Source of the DNA: Clostridia bacterium UC5.1-2E3
GTDB taxonomy: Bacteria; Bacillota; Clostridia; Lachnospirales; Lachnospiraceae
Direction: 5' to 3'
DNA length: 64,000 nucleotides
NCBI GenBank assembly: GCA_001304875.1
Contig: BBZO01000001.1
Coordinates: 1-64,000 of the forward strand
In this document: positions 48,151 to 57,165 of the stretch, piece by piece
Layout: each line of letters starts with the position of its first letter
Position numbering within the stretch: position 1 is the stretch's first letter
Notes under the pieces: generated by a model
The model's input: only the letters and a program-made list of their open reading frames with translations
What the model was told of the DNA's origin: nothing
Databases searched by the model: none
Translations under genes and position numbers: made by a program

Positions 48151-48381
48151 ATGAGAGAAATCCAGTATGAAATCGTAAAGGAAATCGCAGTATTGTCTAC
48201 GGGCGACAGTGGCTACACAAAGGAAATCAATCTCATTTCATGGAATGGGAAAGAGCCGAAGTATGACATCCGCAGCTTTTCCCCGAACCGTGAAAAGTGC
48301 GGCAAGGGAATCACGCTGAACGCTGATGAAGCGGCGGCACTCCTTAAAGCATTACAGAAAGAATTAAACAGCGAGGATTAA
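48151..48381 (+). CDS. PC4/YdbC family small protein
   Basis: 76-aa protein resembling the YdbC/PC4 single-strand nucleic-acid-binding family: MREIQYEIVKEIAVLSTGDS, YTKEINLISWNGKEPKYDIR and GKGITLNADEAAALLKALQ. The start follows GGTATGGAGA. Its stop overlaps a downstream in-frame ATG (TAATG). Probably binds single-stranded DNA during transfer or replication; inferred from family only. Confidence 0.78.
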   Translation: MREIQYEIVKEIAVLSTGDSGYTKEINLISWNGKEPKYDIRSFSPNREKCGKGITLNADEAAALLKALQKELNSED

Positions 48382-48452
48382 TGGTATCTGATTGGCAGGG
48401 CGGGGACATTTCCAAACTCTTCCCTGCCCTGTCTGGAAAGGAAGATTTAAGT

Positions 48453-48644
48453 ATGGGCGAGGATAAGAAAGCAGATAAAAAGAGAAAGCGTATCGTGCCA
48501 AAAGCACCAGTGCAGATGATAATCAGCCGTGAATATGTCGGCACACAGACCGTTACAGAAGCGTTTGTCCCGATTATCTCCGAGGATATTCGGAAGAAGA
48601 TTGCCGAGGGCGACACCTTCGACAATGAGGGGCTGTCCGCTTAG
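48453..48644 (+). CDS. tnpW: Transposon-encoded protein TnpW
   Basis: 63-aa basic protein of the TnpW family, found just upstream of tnpX in Tn4451-type elements: KADKKRKRIVPKAPVQMIIS, REYVGTQTVTEAFVPIISED and DIRKKIAEGDTFDNEG. ATG at 48453 has GGAAAGGAAG upstream and fits the family start; an in-frame ATG at 48381 would add 24 atypical residues. Function unknown. Confidence 0.8.
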   Translation: MGEDKKADKKRKRIVPKAPVQMIISREYVGTQTVTEAFVPIISEDIRKKIAEGDTFDNEGLSA

Positions 48645-48698
48645 AATGTACGCAATGGGACATGAAAACAGATAGGACAGATACGGAGGTTTTACAGT

Positions 48699-50555
48699 AT
48701 GGCAGGAATCAAAGAAGAAAAGAAAATCTATTTAGTCGGCATTTATTGCCGCTTATCTAAAGACGATGGTACGGATAACGAGAGTGCGAGCATTGCGACA
48801 CAGAAATCCATCCTCACGGATTATGTGAAAAAGCAGGGATGGCACATAGCAAAAACGTATGTGGACGATGGTTATTCTGGTACAAATTTCCAAAGACCAA
48901 GTTTCCAGAATATGATAAAAGACATTGAAAGCGGTCTGATAAACTGCGTGATTACGAAAGATTTATCCCGTCTGGGGAGAAACTATCTTGATTGTGGGTT
49001 ATATCTGGAAGTTTTCTTCCCAGAGCATAACGTGAGGTATATAGCGGTCAATGACGGCGTAGATACCTTGAATAAATCTGCTATGGACATCACGCCTTTC
49101 CGCAACATTTTAAACGAAATGTATGCCGCTGACATATCTGTTAAGATAAAATCGGCATATCGGGCGAGGTTTCAACAGGGGAAATTCATGGGAACTACCG
49201 CCCCTTATGGCTATATCAAAGACCCTGCCGACCACAACCATCTGCTGATAGATGATAAAGTGGCACATGTTGTAAAAGAGATATTCGACCTTGCATTAAA
49301 AGGGAATGGAGTTGCCAAAATTTGCAGACATCTTAATAAACAGCATATCCTACGCCCTGCCGCTTATGCGGCGGAGCGTGGCGAAACAGGCTTTGAACGT
49401 CATTTTGAGGGGAACGAGGACAAACGCTATATTTGGAGTGGGAACAGCGTGAGGAGCATTTTAAGAAGCCCGATATATGCGGGAAATCTTGTAGGCTACA
49501 AACGGATTGCCGCCAATATGAAAAGCAAGAAACGCCCCTCTAAGCTGCCCGAAGAATGGGAAGTGATACCCAATACCCATGAGGGAATAGTCACGCAGGA
49601 GGAATTTGATATTGTCCAACAGCTTATTACAAGTCGTAGGCTTCCACAGAACAAGGGAGGATTTGTAAATATTTTTGCAGGCGTTATCAAGTGTGTGGAC
49701 TGCGGATGTGCTCTGCGGGCAATGAACGTACACAGGAGGAAACGCCCAGAGATTATCGACTGTGTACAGTATTCATGTAATAATTATGCAAGAAACGGAA
49801 GAAGCGAGTGTAGTGCCCACAATATAGAAGCAAGGGATTTATTCAATGCCGTTCTTGCCGACATCAACTGTTTTGCGGATATGGCAGTGAATGATGAAAA
49901 GGCGGTCAGGGCCATAGAAAAGCGGCTCACGGAAACAGACCAGAGCAGGGCGAAAGCATTAGAGAAAGAACGTAAGAAGCTGAACAAACGCCTTGCGGAA
50001 CTGGACAGGCTGTTTTCCTCTCTCTACGAGGATAAGGTCATGGAGCGTATTACCGAGCGGAATTTTGAGATGATGTCGGGGAAATACCAGAAAGAGCAGC
50101 TTGAAATTGAAGCAAGGCTGAAAGAGGTGACGGAAACTCTTAATGAAAGCTACGAGAAATCACGGGGAATCCGTGACTTCCTCGCCCTTATCCGAAATTA
50201 TCAAGGCTTAAAAGAACTGGATGCAACAGTTATAAACGCACTCATAGACAAGATACTTGTTTCGGAGCGTGAGAAGATGGCAGACGGAACAGTGAAGCAG
50301 GAAATCAAGATTTACTATAAATTCATCGGCTTTGTCGATGAATTACATATCATACCTACAAAACGGTGGGCAGCAATGCCCGCTAAAAATTGTACGGTGT
50401 GCGGCGTTGAATATGTCCCGGGCTCTGGTGCATCAAGGTATTGTCCTGCTTGTGCCAAGAAGATACGGAGGGAGAAATCAAACGAGAGCAAACGCAGGAG
50501 CAGAGAACAGAAAAGGATAGCATGTATGAACTGTCCGCAAAAAATGACCGACTGA
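48699..50555 (+). CDS. tnpX: Large serine recombinase, TnpX-like
   Basis: 618-aa large serine recombinase that should excise and insert this element. The N-terminal resolvase domain has catalytic Ser20 in GIYCRLSKDDGTDNES and the arginine-rich VITKDLSRLGRNYLDCGLYL. A recombinase domain follows (APYGYIKDPADHNHLLIDDK), then a zinc ribbon (CVDCGCALRAMNVHRRKRPE), a coiled coil (about residues 400-480), and a second CxxC pair at the C-terminus (NCTVCGVEY, YCPACAKK). The stop TGA at 50553-50555 is completed by the GA of the right junction. The frame is intact. Confidence 0.95.
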   Translation: MAGIKEEKKIYLVGIYCRLSKDDGTDNESASIATQKSILTDYVKKQGWHIAKTYVDDGYSGTNFQRPSFQNMIKDIESGLINCVITKDLSRLGRNYLDCGLYLEVFFPEHNVRYIAVNDGVDTLNKSAMDITPFRNILNEMYAADISVKIKSAYRARFQQGKFMGTTAPYGYIKDPADHNHLLIDDKVAHVVKEIFDLALKGNGVAKICRHLNKQHILRPAAYAAERGETGFERHFEGNEDKRYIWSGNSVRSILRSPIYAGNLVGYKRIAANMKSKKRPSKLPEEWEVIPNTHEGIVTQEEFDIVQQLITSRRLPQNKGGFVNIFAGVIKCVDCGCALRAMNVHRRKRPEIIDCVQYSCNNYARNGRSECSAHNIEARDLFNAVLADINCFADMAVNDEKAVRAIEKRLTETDQSRAKALEKERKKLNKRLAELDRLFSSLYEDKVMERITERNFEMMSGKYQKEQLEIEARLKEVTETLNESYEKSRGIRDFLALIRNYQGLKELDATVINALIDKILVSEREKMADGTVKQEIKIYYKFIGFVDELHIIPTKRWAAMPAKNCTVCGVEYVPGSGASRYCPACAKKIRREKSNESKRRSREQKRIACMNCPQKMTD

Positions 50556-51495
50556 CCTTGAACAAAGGCAGGGGCGTATCGAAAGGCAGGGAAATATGTT
50601 CCCAGAGGTTGAGGTTTACCGCTATGTGACCGAACAGACTTTTGACGCATACCTCTATCAGCTCGTGGAAAGCAAGCAGAAATTTATCAGCCAGATCATG
50701 ACGAGCAAAAGCCCCGTCCGTTCCGCTGAAGATGTGGACGAGGTTGCCCTCTCCTTTGCGGAGGTCAAAATGCTTGCCACGGGCGATGAGCGTTTCAAGG
50801 AAAAAATGGATCTGGATATACAGGTATCCAAGCTCCGAGTGCTGAAGCAGAGCTATCTGTCCGAGCATTACGACCTTGAGGACAGGATTTTGCAGAAGTT
50901 TCCGAAGCTGATTAAGGAGTATGAGGAACGCATTATAGGCTATGAAGCGGATACCTTACTTGCCGAACAACACAAGCCGCAGGGCGATGACAAGTTCTGC
51001 CCGATGACCTTGCAGGGCGTAACCTACACTGAAAAAGCTGACGCAGGGCAAATGCTGCTTGCTATCTGCAAGGAGTATCCGCTGTCGCAGCCGTGTGAAA
51101 TCGGCAGCTACCGTGGCTTTAAGTTAGAGGTTTATTATGACACGTTCAATTCAACCTACTGTCTAAACCTCTGCGGAAAGGCAAAGCACAAGGTTGAGTT
51201 AGGCTCGGACGCTCTCGGCAATCTGACCCGAATTGAAAACGAGCTTGCCAAGCTCCCCGCCCGACTGGAAGCCGCAAAGACCAAAAAGGCGGAAATCATT
51301 TCACAGTTTGAAAACGCAAAGGTGGAGGTCGAAAAGCCCTTTGCCTTTGAGGAAGAACTGAAAGAGAAAACCGACAGGCTGAACACTCTCAATATCGAGC
51401 TGAATCTGGACGAAAAAGCCCCCTCTGCCATTGACACCGAGCCAGAGCAGAGTGACGGACTACCCGAAAGAAAGAGCAGGGATATGGAACGGTAA
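50556..51495 (+). pseudogene. C-terminal part of the SNF2-type helicase, 3' side of the transposon
   Basis: Continuation of the split helicase: from the Asp codon at 50554 it reads LEQRQGRIERQGNMFPEVEV, YRYVTEQTFDAYLYQLVESK and QKFISQIMTSKSPVRSAEDV, then a long helical tail (about 250 residues) rich in Glu/Lys. An ATG at 50596 could restart translation, but ATPase motifs I-V are absent. In intact Tn1549-type elements this is the end of a 2500-residue-class helicase/methylase. Not functional as it stands. Confidence 0.87.
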
Positions 51496-51573
51496 CACTG
51501 TTTGCACATTTGTATTGTGGAAATCTGGGTATTATAATAAGGTGCAGATAAATAAACAGCGGAGGTGGTAAAG

Positions 51574-51902
51574 GTGTCTGGCGAGTTCAGATTTGAAACA
51601 TTTGTCGATGTCCACAGCAATATTTTTAACGAGTATCTCAGCTCTGTCATAGCGAAGCTCTCAAAGGAAAATGAGGAATACCGTGCCGTACAAGCCGAGA
51701 TTGAGGCTTATATGAGAAATATCCAAAGGTGTTCAGCATGTTTGATACGGAGAAATCTGCGGAGCTGAGCGAGGAGGAATGTGCGGCCCTCATCGAAGTG
51801 TTGGAGCTGAAGAACAAGCTCACGGATTTGGAAATGCAGTCCGTCTATTTCCGTGGCTGCTATGATAGCGTAGGGTATCTGAAAAAAGCAGGGATTTTAT
51901 AA
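51574..51902 (+). CDS. Small conserved element protein (frameshifted at ~51733)
   Basis: About 109 aa after repair: FRFETFVDVHSNIFNEYLSS, then after one added G near 51733, VFSMFDTEKSAELSEEECAA, LIEVLELKNKLTDLEMQSVY and FRGCYDSVGYLKKAGIL. This pattern (a short helical protein ending YFRGCxDxVGYLKK) recurs just after the helicase gene in Tn1549-type elements. GTG at 51574 is preferred because GGAGGTGG lies upstream. No function known. Confidence 0.68.
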
Positions 51903-51968
51903 CGGACTGACCGAAGAAAAAGGCGGCGTTGGCGTGAAGCTGATGCCGTCTTTTGCATTGTCGAGAGG

Positions 51969-51997
51969 TGGAAAAATTTATTGTAAAATGATATAAT
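51969..51997 (+). promoter_or_regulatory. Promoter for the TIR-like membrane protein
   Basis: TGGAAA at 51969-51974, a 17-base spacer and TATAAT at 51992-51997, 34 bases before the start. Confidence 0.6.
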
Positions 51998-52030
51998 TTA
52001 AAACAAGATTTTACGAAAGGATTGTAAGTG

Positions 52031-53278
52031 ATGAAAGTTTATATTCTGGCTGCAACGAATAATACCTTATTTGCAGAAAAACTTTTAAGTAGTATCAGAA
52101 ATATTAAGATTATTTCAAAACCTTCTACAGCAGAAATAAATTCAGATATTAACGAAACTCTTAAACGAAAAATGGAGAGTGCTGATGTTATTTTAGCAAT
52201 GATTGATGGTACATTTTGTGAGAATCTAGTTCTTAATTTAGAATTGCAGTTGGCACAAGTATTAGTGCGAGAAAATAGAAATAAAGTGTTAATTCCAGTT
52301 GTTTTAGATAAAGCGAGTGTTCCTGCAAGTATAGAAAGAACTTTATATGTTACTTGTGCCTCTGATTCCGAGCAAGATTTACGTAACGCACAATTGAAGA
52401 TTGAAAAGATGCTGACCCATAGACATTACAACGTGAAAAAGAGAAAATTGAAAGAAAACAATAGCAGAACATCCTATATGATAATTTTGACTCTTGCCAT
52501 TGAAATATTTGCAATGCTTTTTGTTGTTTTGTTTTTTAAGGAACAACCTTTTAATATGGATGACATTAGAGATGAAGATGCTATTACTTTAGCATTAGGA
52601 TTTACTTCTGTTATAATGGCTATTGGAACTCTTTTAACAAGTTATTTTTCAATTATGAAAAGGCGTTGGCAAGAAGATGATGATGAAGAATTAGAGTCCT
52701 ATTCAAGACGATTAAAGCAGGCTATAGTTCCTGAAGAATTAAAGGAAGAAATAAAACAAGAGGGACGAAAGGTTTTTGTGAAAGAAGAAAAGAAGAAAGA
52801 AATTGATGCTTTGGGGCGTATGATGATTAACCTTGAAGATATAAAGGAATTTTATACTTGGAGCCAAAAACAGGCAAAGGCATCATTTATATTAGCTGTA
52901 GCAATGTGTATTTCTGGATTTATTTTAATGATAGGAGCTATTATGTTACCAGTCGTATTTAGATTGAGTTTTCAAATGTCAATTATTCCAGCTATAGGAG
53001 GGGTTATCACAGAACTAATTGCAGGGACAGCATTAGTTGTATATCGTAATTCTTTGTCACAACTTAATCATTATCATAAAGCTTTACATGAAGATGAGCG
53101 TTTTCTGTCAAGCGTAAATTTACTTGGAAAATTTAGTACTGTTGAAGCTCAAGATGATATGTTGCGGGAAATTATAAGAAGTGAGATACAAATGAATTTG
53201 GCAGGATTAAAGGAAACTGAAGATAAAAAATCTGCTCAAATAAAACAAAGAAGAAAATATAAAATAATCCGTACATAG
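52031..53278 (+). CDS. TIR-like domain protein with four membrane helices (candidate immune effector)
   Basis: 415 aa. Residues 1-125 look like a TIR/SEFIR-type alpha/beta domain: MKVYILAATNNTLFAEKLLS, MESADVILAMIDGTFCENL, then LNLELQLAQVLVRENRNKVL, where Glu71 sits where TIR NADases carry the catalytic glutamate. Two membrane helices follow (about 150-171 and 185-210), a charged cytoplasmic middle (KEEKKKEIDALGRMMINLED), and a second pair (about 286-312 and 317-340) of the type described next to TRADD-N domains in predicted bacterial conflict systems. The start at 52031 follows GAAAGGATT. A+T-rich, alone, with its own promoter and terminator. Effector role is inference. Confidence 0.7.
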   Translation: MKVYILAATNNTLFAEKLLSSIRNIKIISKPSTAEINSDINETLKRKMESADVILAMIDGTFCENLVLNLELQLAQVLVRENRNKVLIPVVLDKASVPASIERTLYVTCASDSEQDLRNAQLKIEKMLTHRHYNVKKRKLKENNSRTSYMIILTLAIEIFAMLFVVLFFKEQPFNMDDIRDEDAITLALGFTSVIMAIGTLLTSYFSIMKRRWQEDDDEELESYSRRLKQAIVPEELKEEIKQEGRKVFVKEEKKKEIDALGRMMINLEDIKEFYTWSQKQAKASFILAVAMCISGFILMIGAIMLPVVFRLSFQMSIIPAIGGVITELIAGTALVVYRNSLSQLNHYHKALHEDERFLSSVNLLGKFSTVEAQDDMLREIIRSEIQMNLAGLKETEDKKSAQIKQRRKYKIIRT

Positions 53279-53324
53279 CCGAGAGGTTTTCACTTAACGA
53301 AAGCCCCTCGGCTTATTTTATTTT
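53278..53324 (+). terminator. Rho-independent terminator after the TIR-like gene
   Basis: GCCGAGAGG (53278-53286) pairs with CCCCTCGGC (53304-53312), followed by a T-rich tail. Confidence 0.85.
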
Positions 53325-53339
53325 CAAGGAGATGGAAAA

Positions 53340-55608
53340 GTGAATTATCAAGAGTACGAAGTCTACGACGATCTGACTCTGCCCAACCCGCCGGACACTA
53401 CATCATCCCAGAAAACGTGACCGTGACCATCCCCAAAGGAGCCAGCTTGAAAATTCCCGAGGGCGTAACCATTAACAACCACGGAACCATCATCGTGCAG
53501 GAGGGCGGCAGCCTGTCGGGGGAAGTTACGGGCAAGCGCCCCACCTACCCCAGCCAGGTGACTGTGAGCTTCACGGATAAAGACGGCAACCCCCTGGATG
53601 ATAACCTAGCCACTTTCGGAAGCATGATCAATATCACAGCCACCATGGAGAAAAAGGAGTCCCAGACTAGGACGTTGAGGGCTTCGGCTAATCAGGTGGA
53701 CTTTTACTTAGAAGATGGGGAGAATAAGCAGAAAATTGGGAATTTCGTCATGGTAACAACGGACGATGATGGAAATTACACCGCCACAACCACGGTGGAA
53801 CTGAAAAAGCCGGATGAAGGCGCCACAGACATCGACTGGAAGCCCAGCGAAAGCCCCTACACCATCACCGCCGACTTTGGCGGCGTGGCAGGTACAGACG
53901 ATAAAGACGGCCTGTTATCCAGCACAGGAAGCGCCCAGCTGACTGTGGACAAGGGAGAGCAGGAGGCGCCGATAGAGACAAATTGTGATCTTTCAGTAAC
54001 GACGTCGAAAGTAAATAGCCTTGAAGTGGCGGTGACCTACCTCAATGGTAATCAAGAACCCATTGAGTTGGCCTGCGTAAAAGGAACTGACGCTGCCGTG
54101 CCTGAAAGTGGATGGACTAGTCTAGAGGATGGAAACGCGACGTTCACGAATCTAGATTCCGGCACACCTTATACGTTTTTTGGCCGGTATCCCGAAAATG
54201 ATTATTATTATGCGTCGACGGCATTAAATTTGGGCTACAAATATACCCTGCCCACCGTCAAAACAACTACCTTGCCTGCTGGATATGTGGGTGAATCATA
54301 CACGGTTTAACTGGAAGCAAATGCAGACGCAGCATCGCCTGTAACTTGGAAACTTGATAACAGCAGCCTGCCTGCTGGTCTGAGCTTAAATGCTAATACC
54401 GGCAAGATCGAGGGCGTTCCGACTGTCACAGGAACGTTTGAGTGTAAGGTAAGAGCCATGATAGGGGATTACAAGAGTGATGCACAGACCCTAAGCATCA
54501 CCATCAACAAACGGGACGCACAGCTTGGGAACTTGAGCGTCAACCAGAACGGGACTTTCCAGTATGGGGACACCATCCAGGTCAAATTTACGCCGGAGAA
54601 ACAGACCGAGGGCAATGTGGCAGCCGCCAACGCGCTGGCGGAGGATACGGCACAGCTGACCTATACGGACGCCGAGGGAGGGACCAAAATCCTTGCTGAA
54701 GCGGATAAGAGCGCAGACGGCTCCTTCACCTTGCGCTACGATACGGCTGAAAAGAACCTGCCCTTGGGAATAATTTGGCCTTGAAGGTATCCTACGGCGG
54801 AAGCGCGGCCTTAAAGCCTGCGGACGAGACGATAACGGTCAACCTGGCCCGAAAGGAAGTCACCGCCCAGGTGGTAGGCAGCATCTCCAAGACCTATGAC
54901 GGAACTACCGCGATTGAAAATGTGACCCTGGAAGTGCCGAAGGATGCTCTGGTAAACGGAGATGAGATCCAGGTCACCGCCACCGCAGTCTATGACAGCC
55001 CCAATGTGGGAACCAATATTCCGGTTCATCTGGAGAATGTAAAAGTAACCGGAGCGGACGCGGCGTTTTACCAGGTAACCGTGCCGGAGCAGATCACGGG
55101 AACTATTGTGAGGAAACCGGACGGAGGCTCCTCAGGAGGCTCCTCCAGTGATTCTTCCAGCGGATCTTCCTCATCTAAGCCCCAGACGCCGGACAAGGGC
55201 CAGACAGAGCCGAATCTGGGCATCGTCACCGGTCCTGGCCAGGACCAGAGCCAGTGGGTGCAAGATGAAAACGGCTGGTGGCTGCGCTACCCGGATGGGA
55301 ACTATCCCAAGGGAAGCCGCAGTATTGTGACAGGCGGCCAGCAAAACGATGTTCGGATTTTCTATTACTGGGAGCGAATCAACGGTGCCTGGTTCGCCTT
55401 TGACGAGAAGGGCTACGCGGCAGTAGGCTGGATTTATGACAGTTCCTATCAAGGCTGGTTCTACTTAGATATAAACCGCGGCATGATGCGGACGGGCTGG
55501 CAGGAAATTGATGGGAAGTGGTACTACTTTGATCCCAGTGGCACCCTGGCAGTAAACACCGTTGTGGATGGCTATCCGGTAGGAGCGGACGGAGCCAGAC
55601 TGGATTAG
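53340..55608 (+). pseudogene. 5'-truncated surface protein with YDG and choline-binding-type repeats
   Basis: About 755 codons of an extracellular protein without a signal peptide. Segments: YEVYDDLTLPN, then (one C missing near 53390) AGHYIIPENVTVTIPKGASL; a beta-rich middle; an Ig-like He_PIG segment (SLPAGLSLNANTGKIEGVP); a YDG repeat (SISKTYDGTTAIENVTLEV); a Ser-rich linker; and C-terminal cell-wall-binding repeats (WQEIDGKWYYFDPSGTLAVN). Lesions: an in-frame TAA at 54308-54310 where CAA is expected, and a missing A near 54773. The G+C-rich body contrasts with the A+T-rich DNA before it, so the missing 5' end was probably lost when the accessory region formed. Confidence 0.75.
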
Positions 55609-55673
55609 AGAAGATGATGGATGAAGATTGTCTTCTCGAACGGATAGACATAAGACAGACATAAAAAAACTCG

Positions 55674-55720
55674 ATACCCTCAGACAGAATGTGAAATGAC
55701 AGCAATTTGACTGAGGGTAT
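55674..55720 (-). terminator. Terminator of the minus-strand regulator gene
   Basis: ATACCCTCAG (55674-55683) pairs with CTGAGGGTAT (55711-55720). On the minus strand the stem is followed by a run of seven Ts; it may also serve the surface gene. Confidence 0.78.
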
Positions 55721-55734
55721 TGTTGTGTTTGGAA

Positions 55735-56064
55735 TCATTCTGTTTTTTCCGCTGCCTCCAGCATTGCTTCAATCATGGCGTGGATGACATGGAGCTGCTG
55801 TTTGTCACAGCGGGAAAGCAGCCGGCTGATTTTTCTGGCGTCATCTGACTCTGTATGAAAGACAAGATCATCCAGGGAAAGATTCAGCAATCGGCAGAGT
55901 TTTGACAAGATGGAAAAACTGGGGATGGTTCGTTTATTTTCAATTTCGGAAAGGTAAACCGTGGAGATACCAGCCATTTCGGCAAGTTGTTCCTGCGTCC
56001 ATTTACGGTTTTCCCGGGCGGCTTTTATCCGGTAGCCCAATTTGTTATCAGAGCCTTTCAGCAT
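55735..56064 (-). CDS. XRE family transcriptional regulator
   Basis: 109-aa Cro/CI-type repressor: helix-turn-helix LGYRIKAARENRKWTQEQLA and EMAGISTVYLSEIENKRTIP, then SILSKLCRLLNLSLDDLVF. The short C-terminal helix (about residues 75-105) may dimerise. Divergent from the MerR-like gene across 273 bases. It is the usual form of small regulators in clostridial accessory islands; target unknown. Confidence 0.88.
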   Translation of the reverse strand: MLKGSDNKLGYRIKAARENRKWTQEQLAEMAGISTVYLSEIENKRTIPSFSILSKLCRLLNLSLDDLVFHTESDDARKISRLLSRCDKQQLHVIHAMIEAMLEAAEKTE

Positions 56065-56337
56065 ATATCACCTCATCCTAAGTCTAAGGGCAAATAAAAA
56101 AGATGTAATATAAACAATAACCCCTAAAATATAAAGGTGTATAATATTAGCCCGCGAATGATAAAAAAGACGGCAGGCTCTCTTTTTGTTTACGACTAAA
56201 CGCAATTATTTTGCAAACAACGGCTGGCGTGTTATTGCTATGGGGAGAAATCAGATCATTTTACAGTAAACTAAAAACCCCACACTATAACACCATACTT
56301 ATAAAATATGCCATAATGGGGAATGGAGGTGCGTTGA
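56065..56337. other. Divergent regulatory region
   Basis: 273 A+T-rich bases between the XRE gene (minus) and the MerR-like gene (plus). It holds promoter-like A+T blocks, for example CATAAT near 56311 ahead of the GGAGGT before 56338, and a small inverted element GTTTA-CGAC-TAAAC near 56189. No gene seen. Confidence 0.45.
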
Positions 56338-57090
56338 GTGAATACATATAAGACAATAGACATAGCAAGGATAATCGGCATACATGTAAATACCGTACGT
56401 TTATATGAAAAATGCGGTTTAATTCCAAAACCAGAGCGACTAAGCAACGGTTATCGTGTATTTACTGATCTTCATATTGAGCAATTCAGATTGGCACGGG
56501 CGGCCCTCCAGGTGGAAGTCCTCCAGAATGGACTTCGCAGACAGGCAGTTGATATTATTAAGGTCTCTGCTTCAGGCGATTACGAGAAGACCATGGAATT
56601 AACCAGGCGGTACATTGCACAGATCGACATCGAAAAAGCCAATGCAGAAGAAGCGATACGTATTATCCACAGTATTTTATCGGGTATAAATGAAAGAACT
56701 GTTGGAATGCAGAGGACATATAGAAGAAAAGAAGCAGCAGATGTATTGGGGGTAACGATTGATACCTTGAGAAATTGGGAAATGAACGGCCTGTTTACCA
56801 TCCGGCGAACTGAAAACAGATACCGGGTGTACACGGAGGAAGACATTCTCCGCTTGAAAATCATACGCTCTCTTCGCTGTGCCAACTATTCCCTCTCCGC
56901 CATTTTGAGAATGCTTCGGGCTCTATCGGATGATCCTGGGGCCAATATCAGGAAAGCTCTTGATACACCCAAGGAGGATGATGATATCATAAGGGCTTGC
57001 GATAAGCTATTAACCTCATTGAATGAGGCAAAAAGCAATGCTTTTTATGTGGCTTGCCAGATTGAAAAGATGAAAAAATTATCAGAATAA
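56338..57090 (+). CDS. MerR family regulator with two DNA-binding domains
   Basis: 250 aa. N-terminal MerR helix-turn-helix TIDIARIIGIHVNTVRLYEK with GYRVFTDLHIEQFRLARAAL; a second complete MerR-type domain begins at about residue 127: TYRRKEAADVLGVTIDTLRN and RYRVYTEEDILRLKIIRSLR. A helical linker (about residues 75-120) separates them. GTG start at 56338 with GGAGGT upstream. It lies 75 bases before an ABC exporter and probably controls it; no ligand domain is visible. Confidence 0.87.
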   Translation: MNTYKTIDIARIIGIHVNTVRLYEKCGLIPKPERLSNGYRVFTDLHIEQFRLARAALQVEVLQNGLRRQAVDIIKVSASGDYEKTMELTRRYIAQIDIEKANAEEAIRIIHSILSGINERTVGMQRTYRRKEAADVLGVTIDTLRNWEMNGLFTIRRTENRYRVYTEEDILRLKIIRSLRCANYSLSAILRMLRALSDDPGANIRKALDTPKEDDDIIRACDKLLTSLNEAKSNAFYVACQIEKMKKLSE

Positions 57091-57165
57091 AACGCTACAG
57101 TTACCCACCACAGTTGGATTGGATGCTAATCTTTATTTCAGAATGAAAATAAGGAGGCAAGCAAA

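Larger units (their letters stand above)
39559..50555 (+). mobile_element. Tn4451-family mobilizable transposon carrying tet(O), ~11.0 kb
   Basis: Left end ...CGACCCTCT-GA-TGTAGGACGG; right end ...ATGACCGACT-GA-CCTTGAACAA. Removing it and keeping one GA restores the codons for PWRPSDLEQRQGRI in the helicase. Insertion at a GA dinucleotide is the known habit of TnpX-type large serine recombinases. Gene set: tnpV, tet(O), Cys-rich KTR protein, three sigma-like genes, replication ATPase, origin-like repeats, MobV relaxase (tnpZ-like), ParB-like protein, PC4-like protein, tnpW, tnpX. Confidence 0.9.
38386..51902 (+). mobile_element. Decayed Tn1549-like integrative conjugative element (interrupted by the Tn4451-like element)
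   Basis: The remaining parts, once the inserted transposon (39559-50555) is removed, are a broken small protein, a hypothetical protein, the N-terminal third of ParA fused to a piece of an SNF2-type helicase, the helicase C-terminus, and a small conserved protein. No relaxase, coupling ATPase, VirB4 or integrase of this element is left. Boundaries given are those of recognisable genes, not of the original element. Confidence 0.6.

Noticed and set aside
50596-51495. Independent 299-aa gene starting at ATG 50596
   Set aside because: The frame is continuous upstream to the transposon junction and matches the end of the split helicase, so it is a fragment rather than a gene of its own.
53340-53416. 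GTG at 53340 with GGAGA upstream as a true gene start for the surface protein
   Set aside because: The product would lack any secretion signal although every downstream domain is extracellular; the site looks fortuitous at a recombination boundary.
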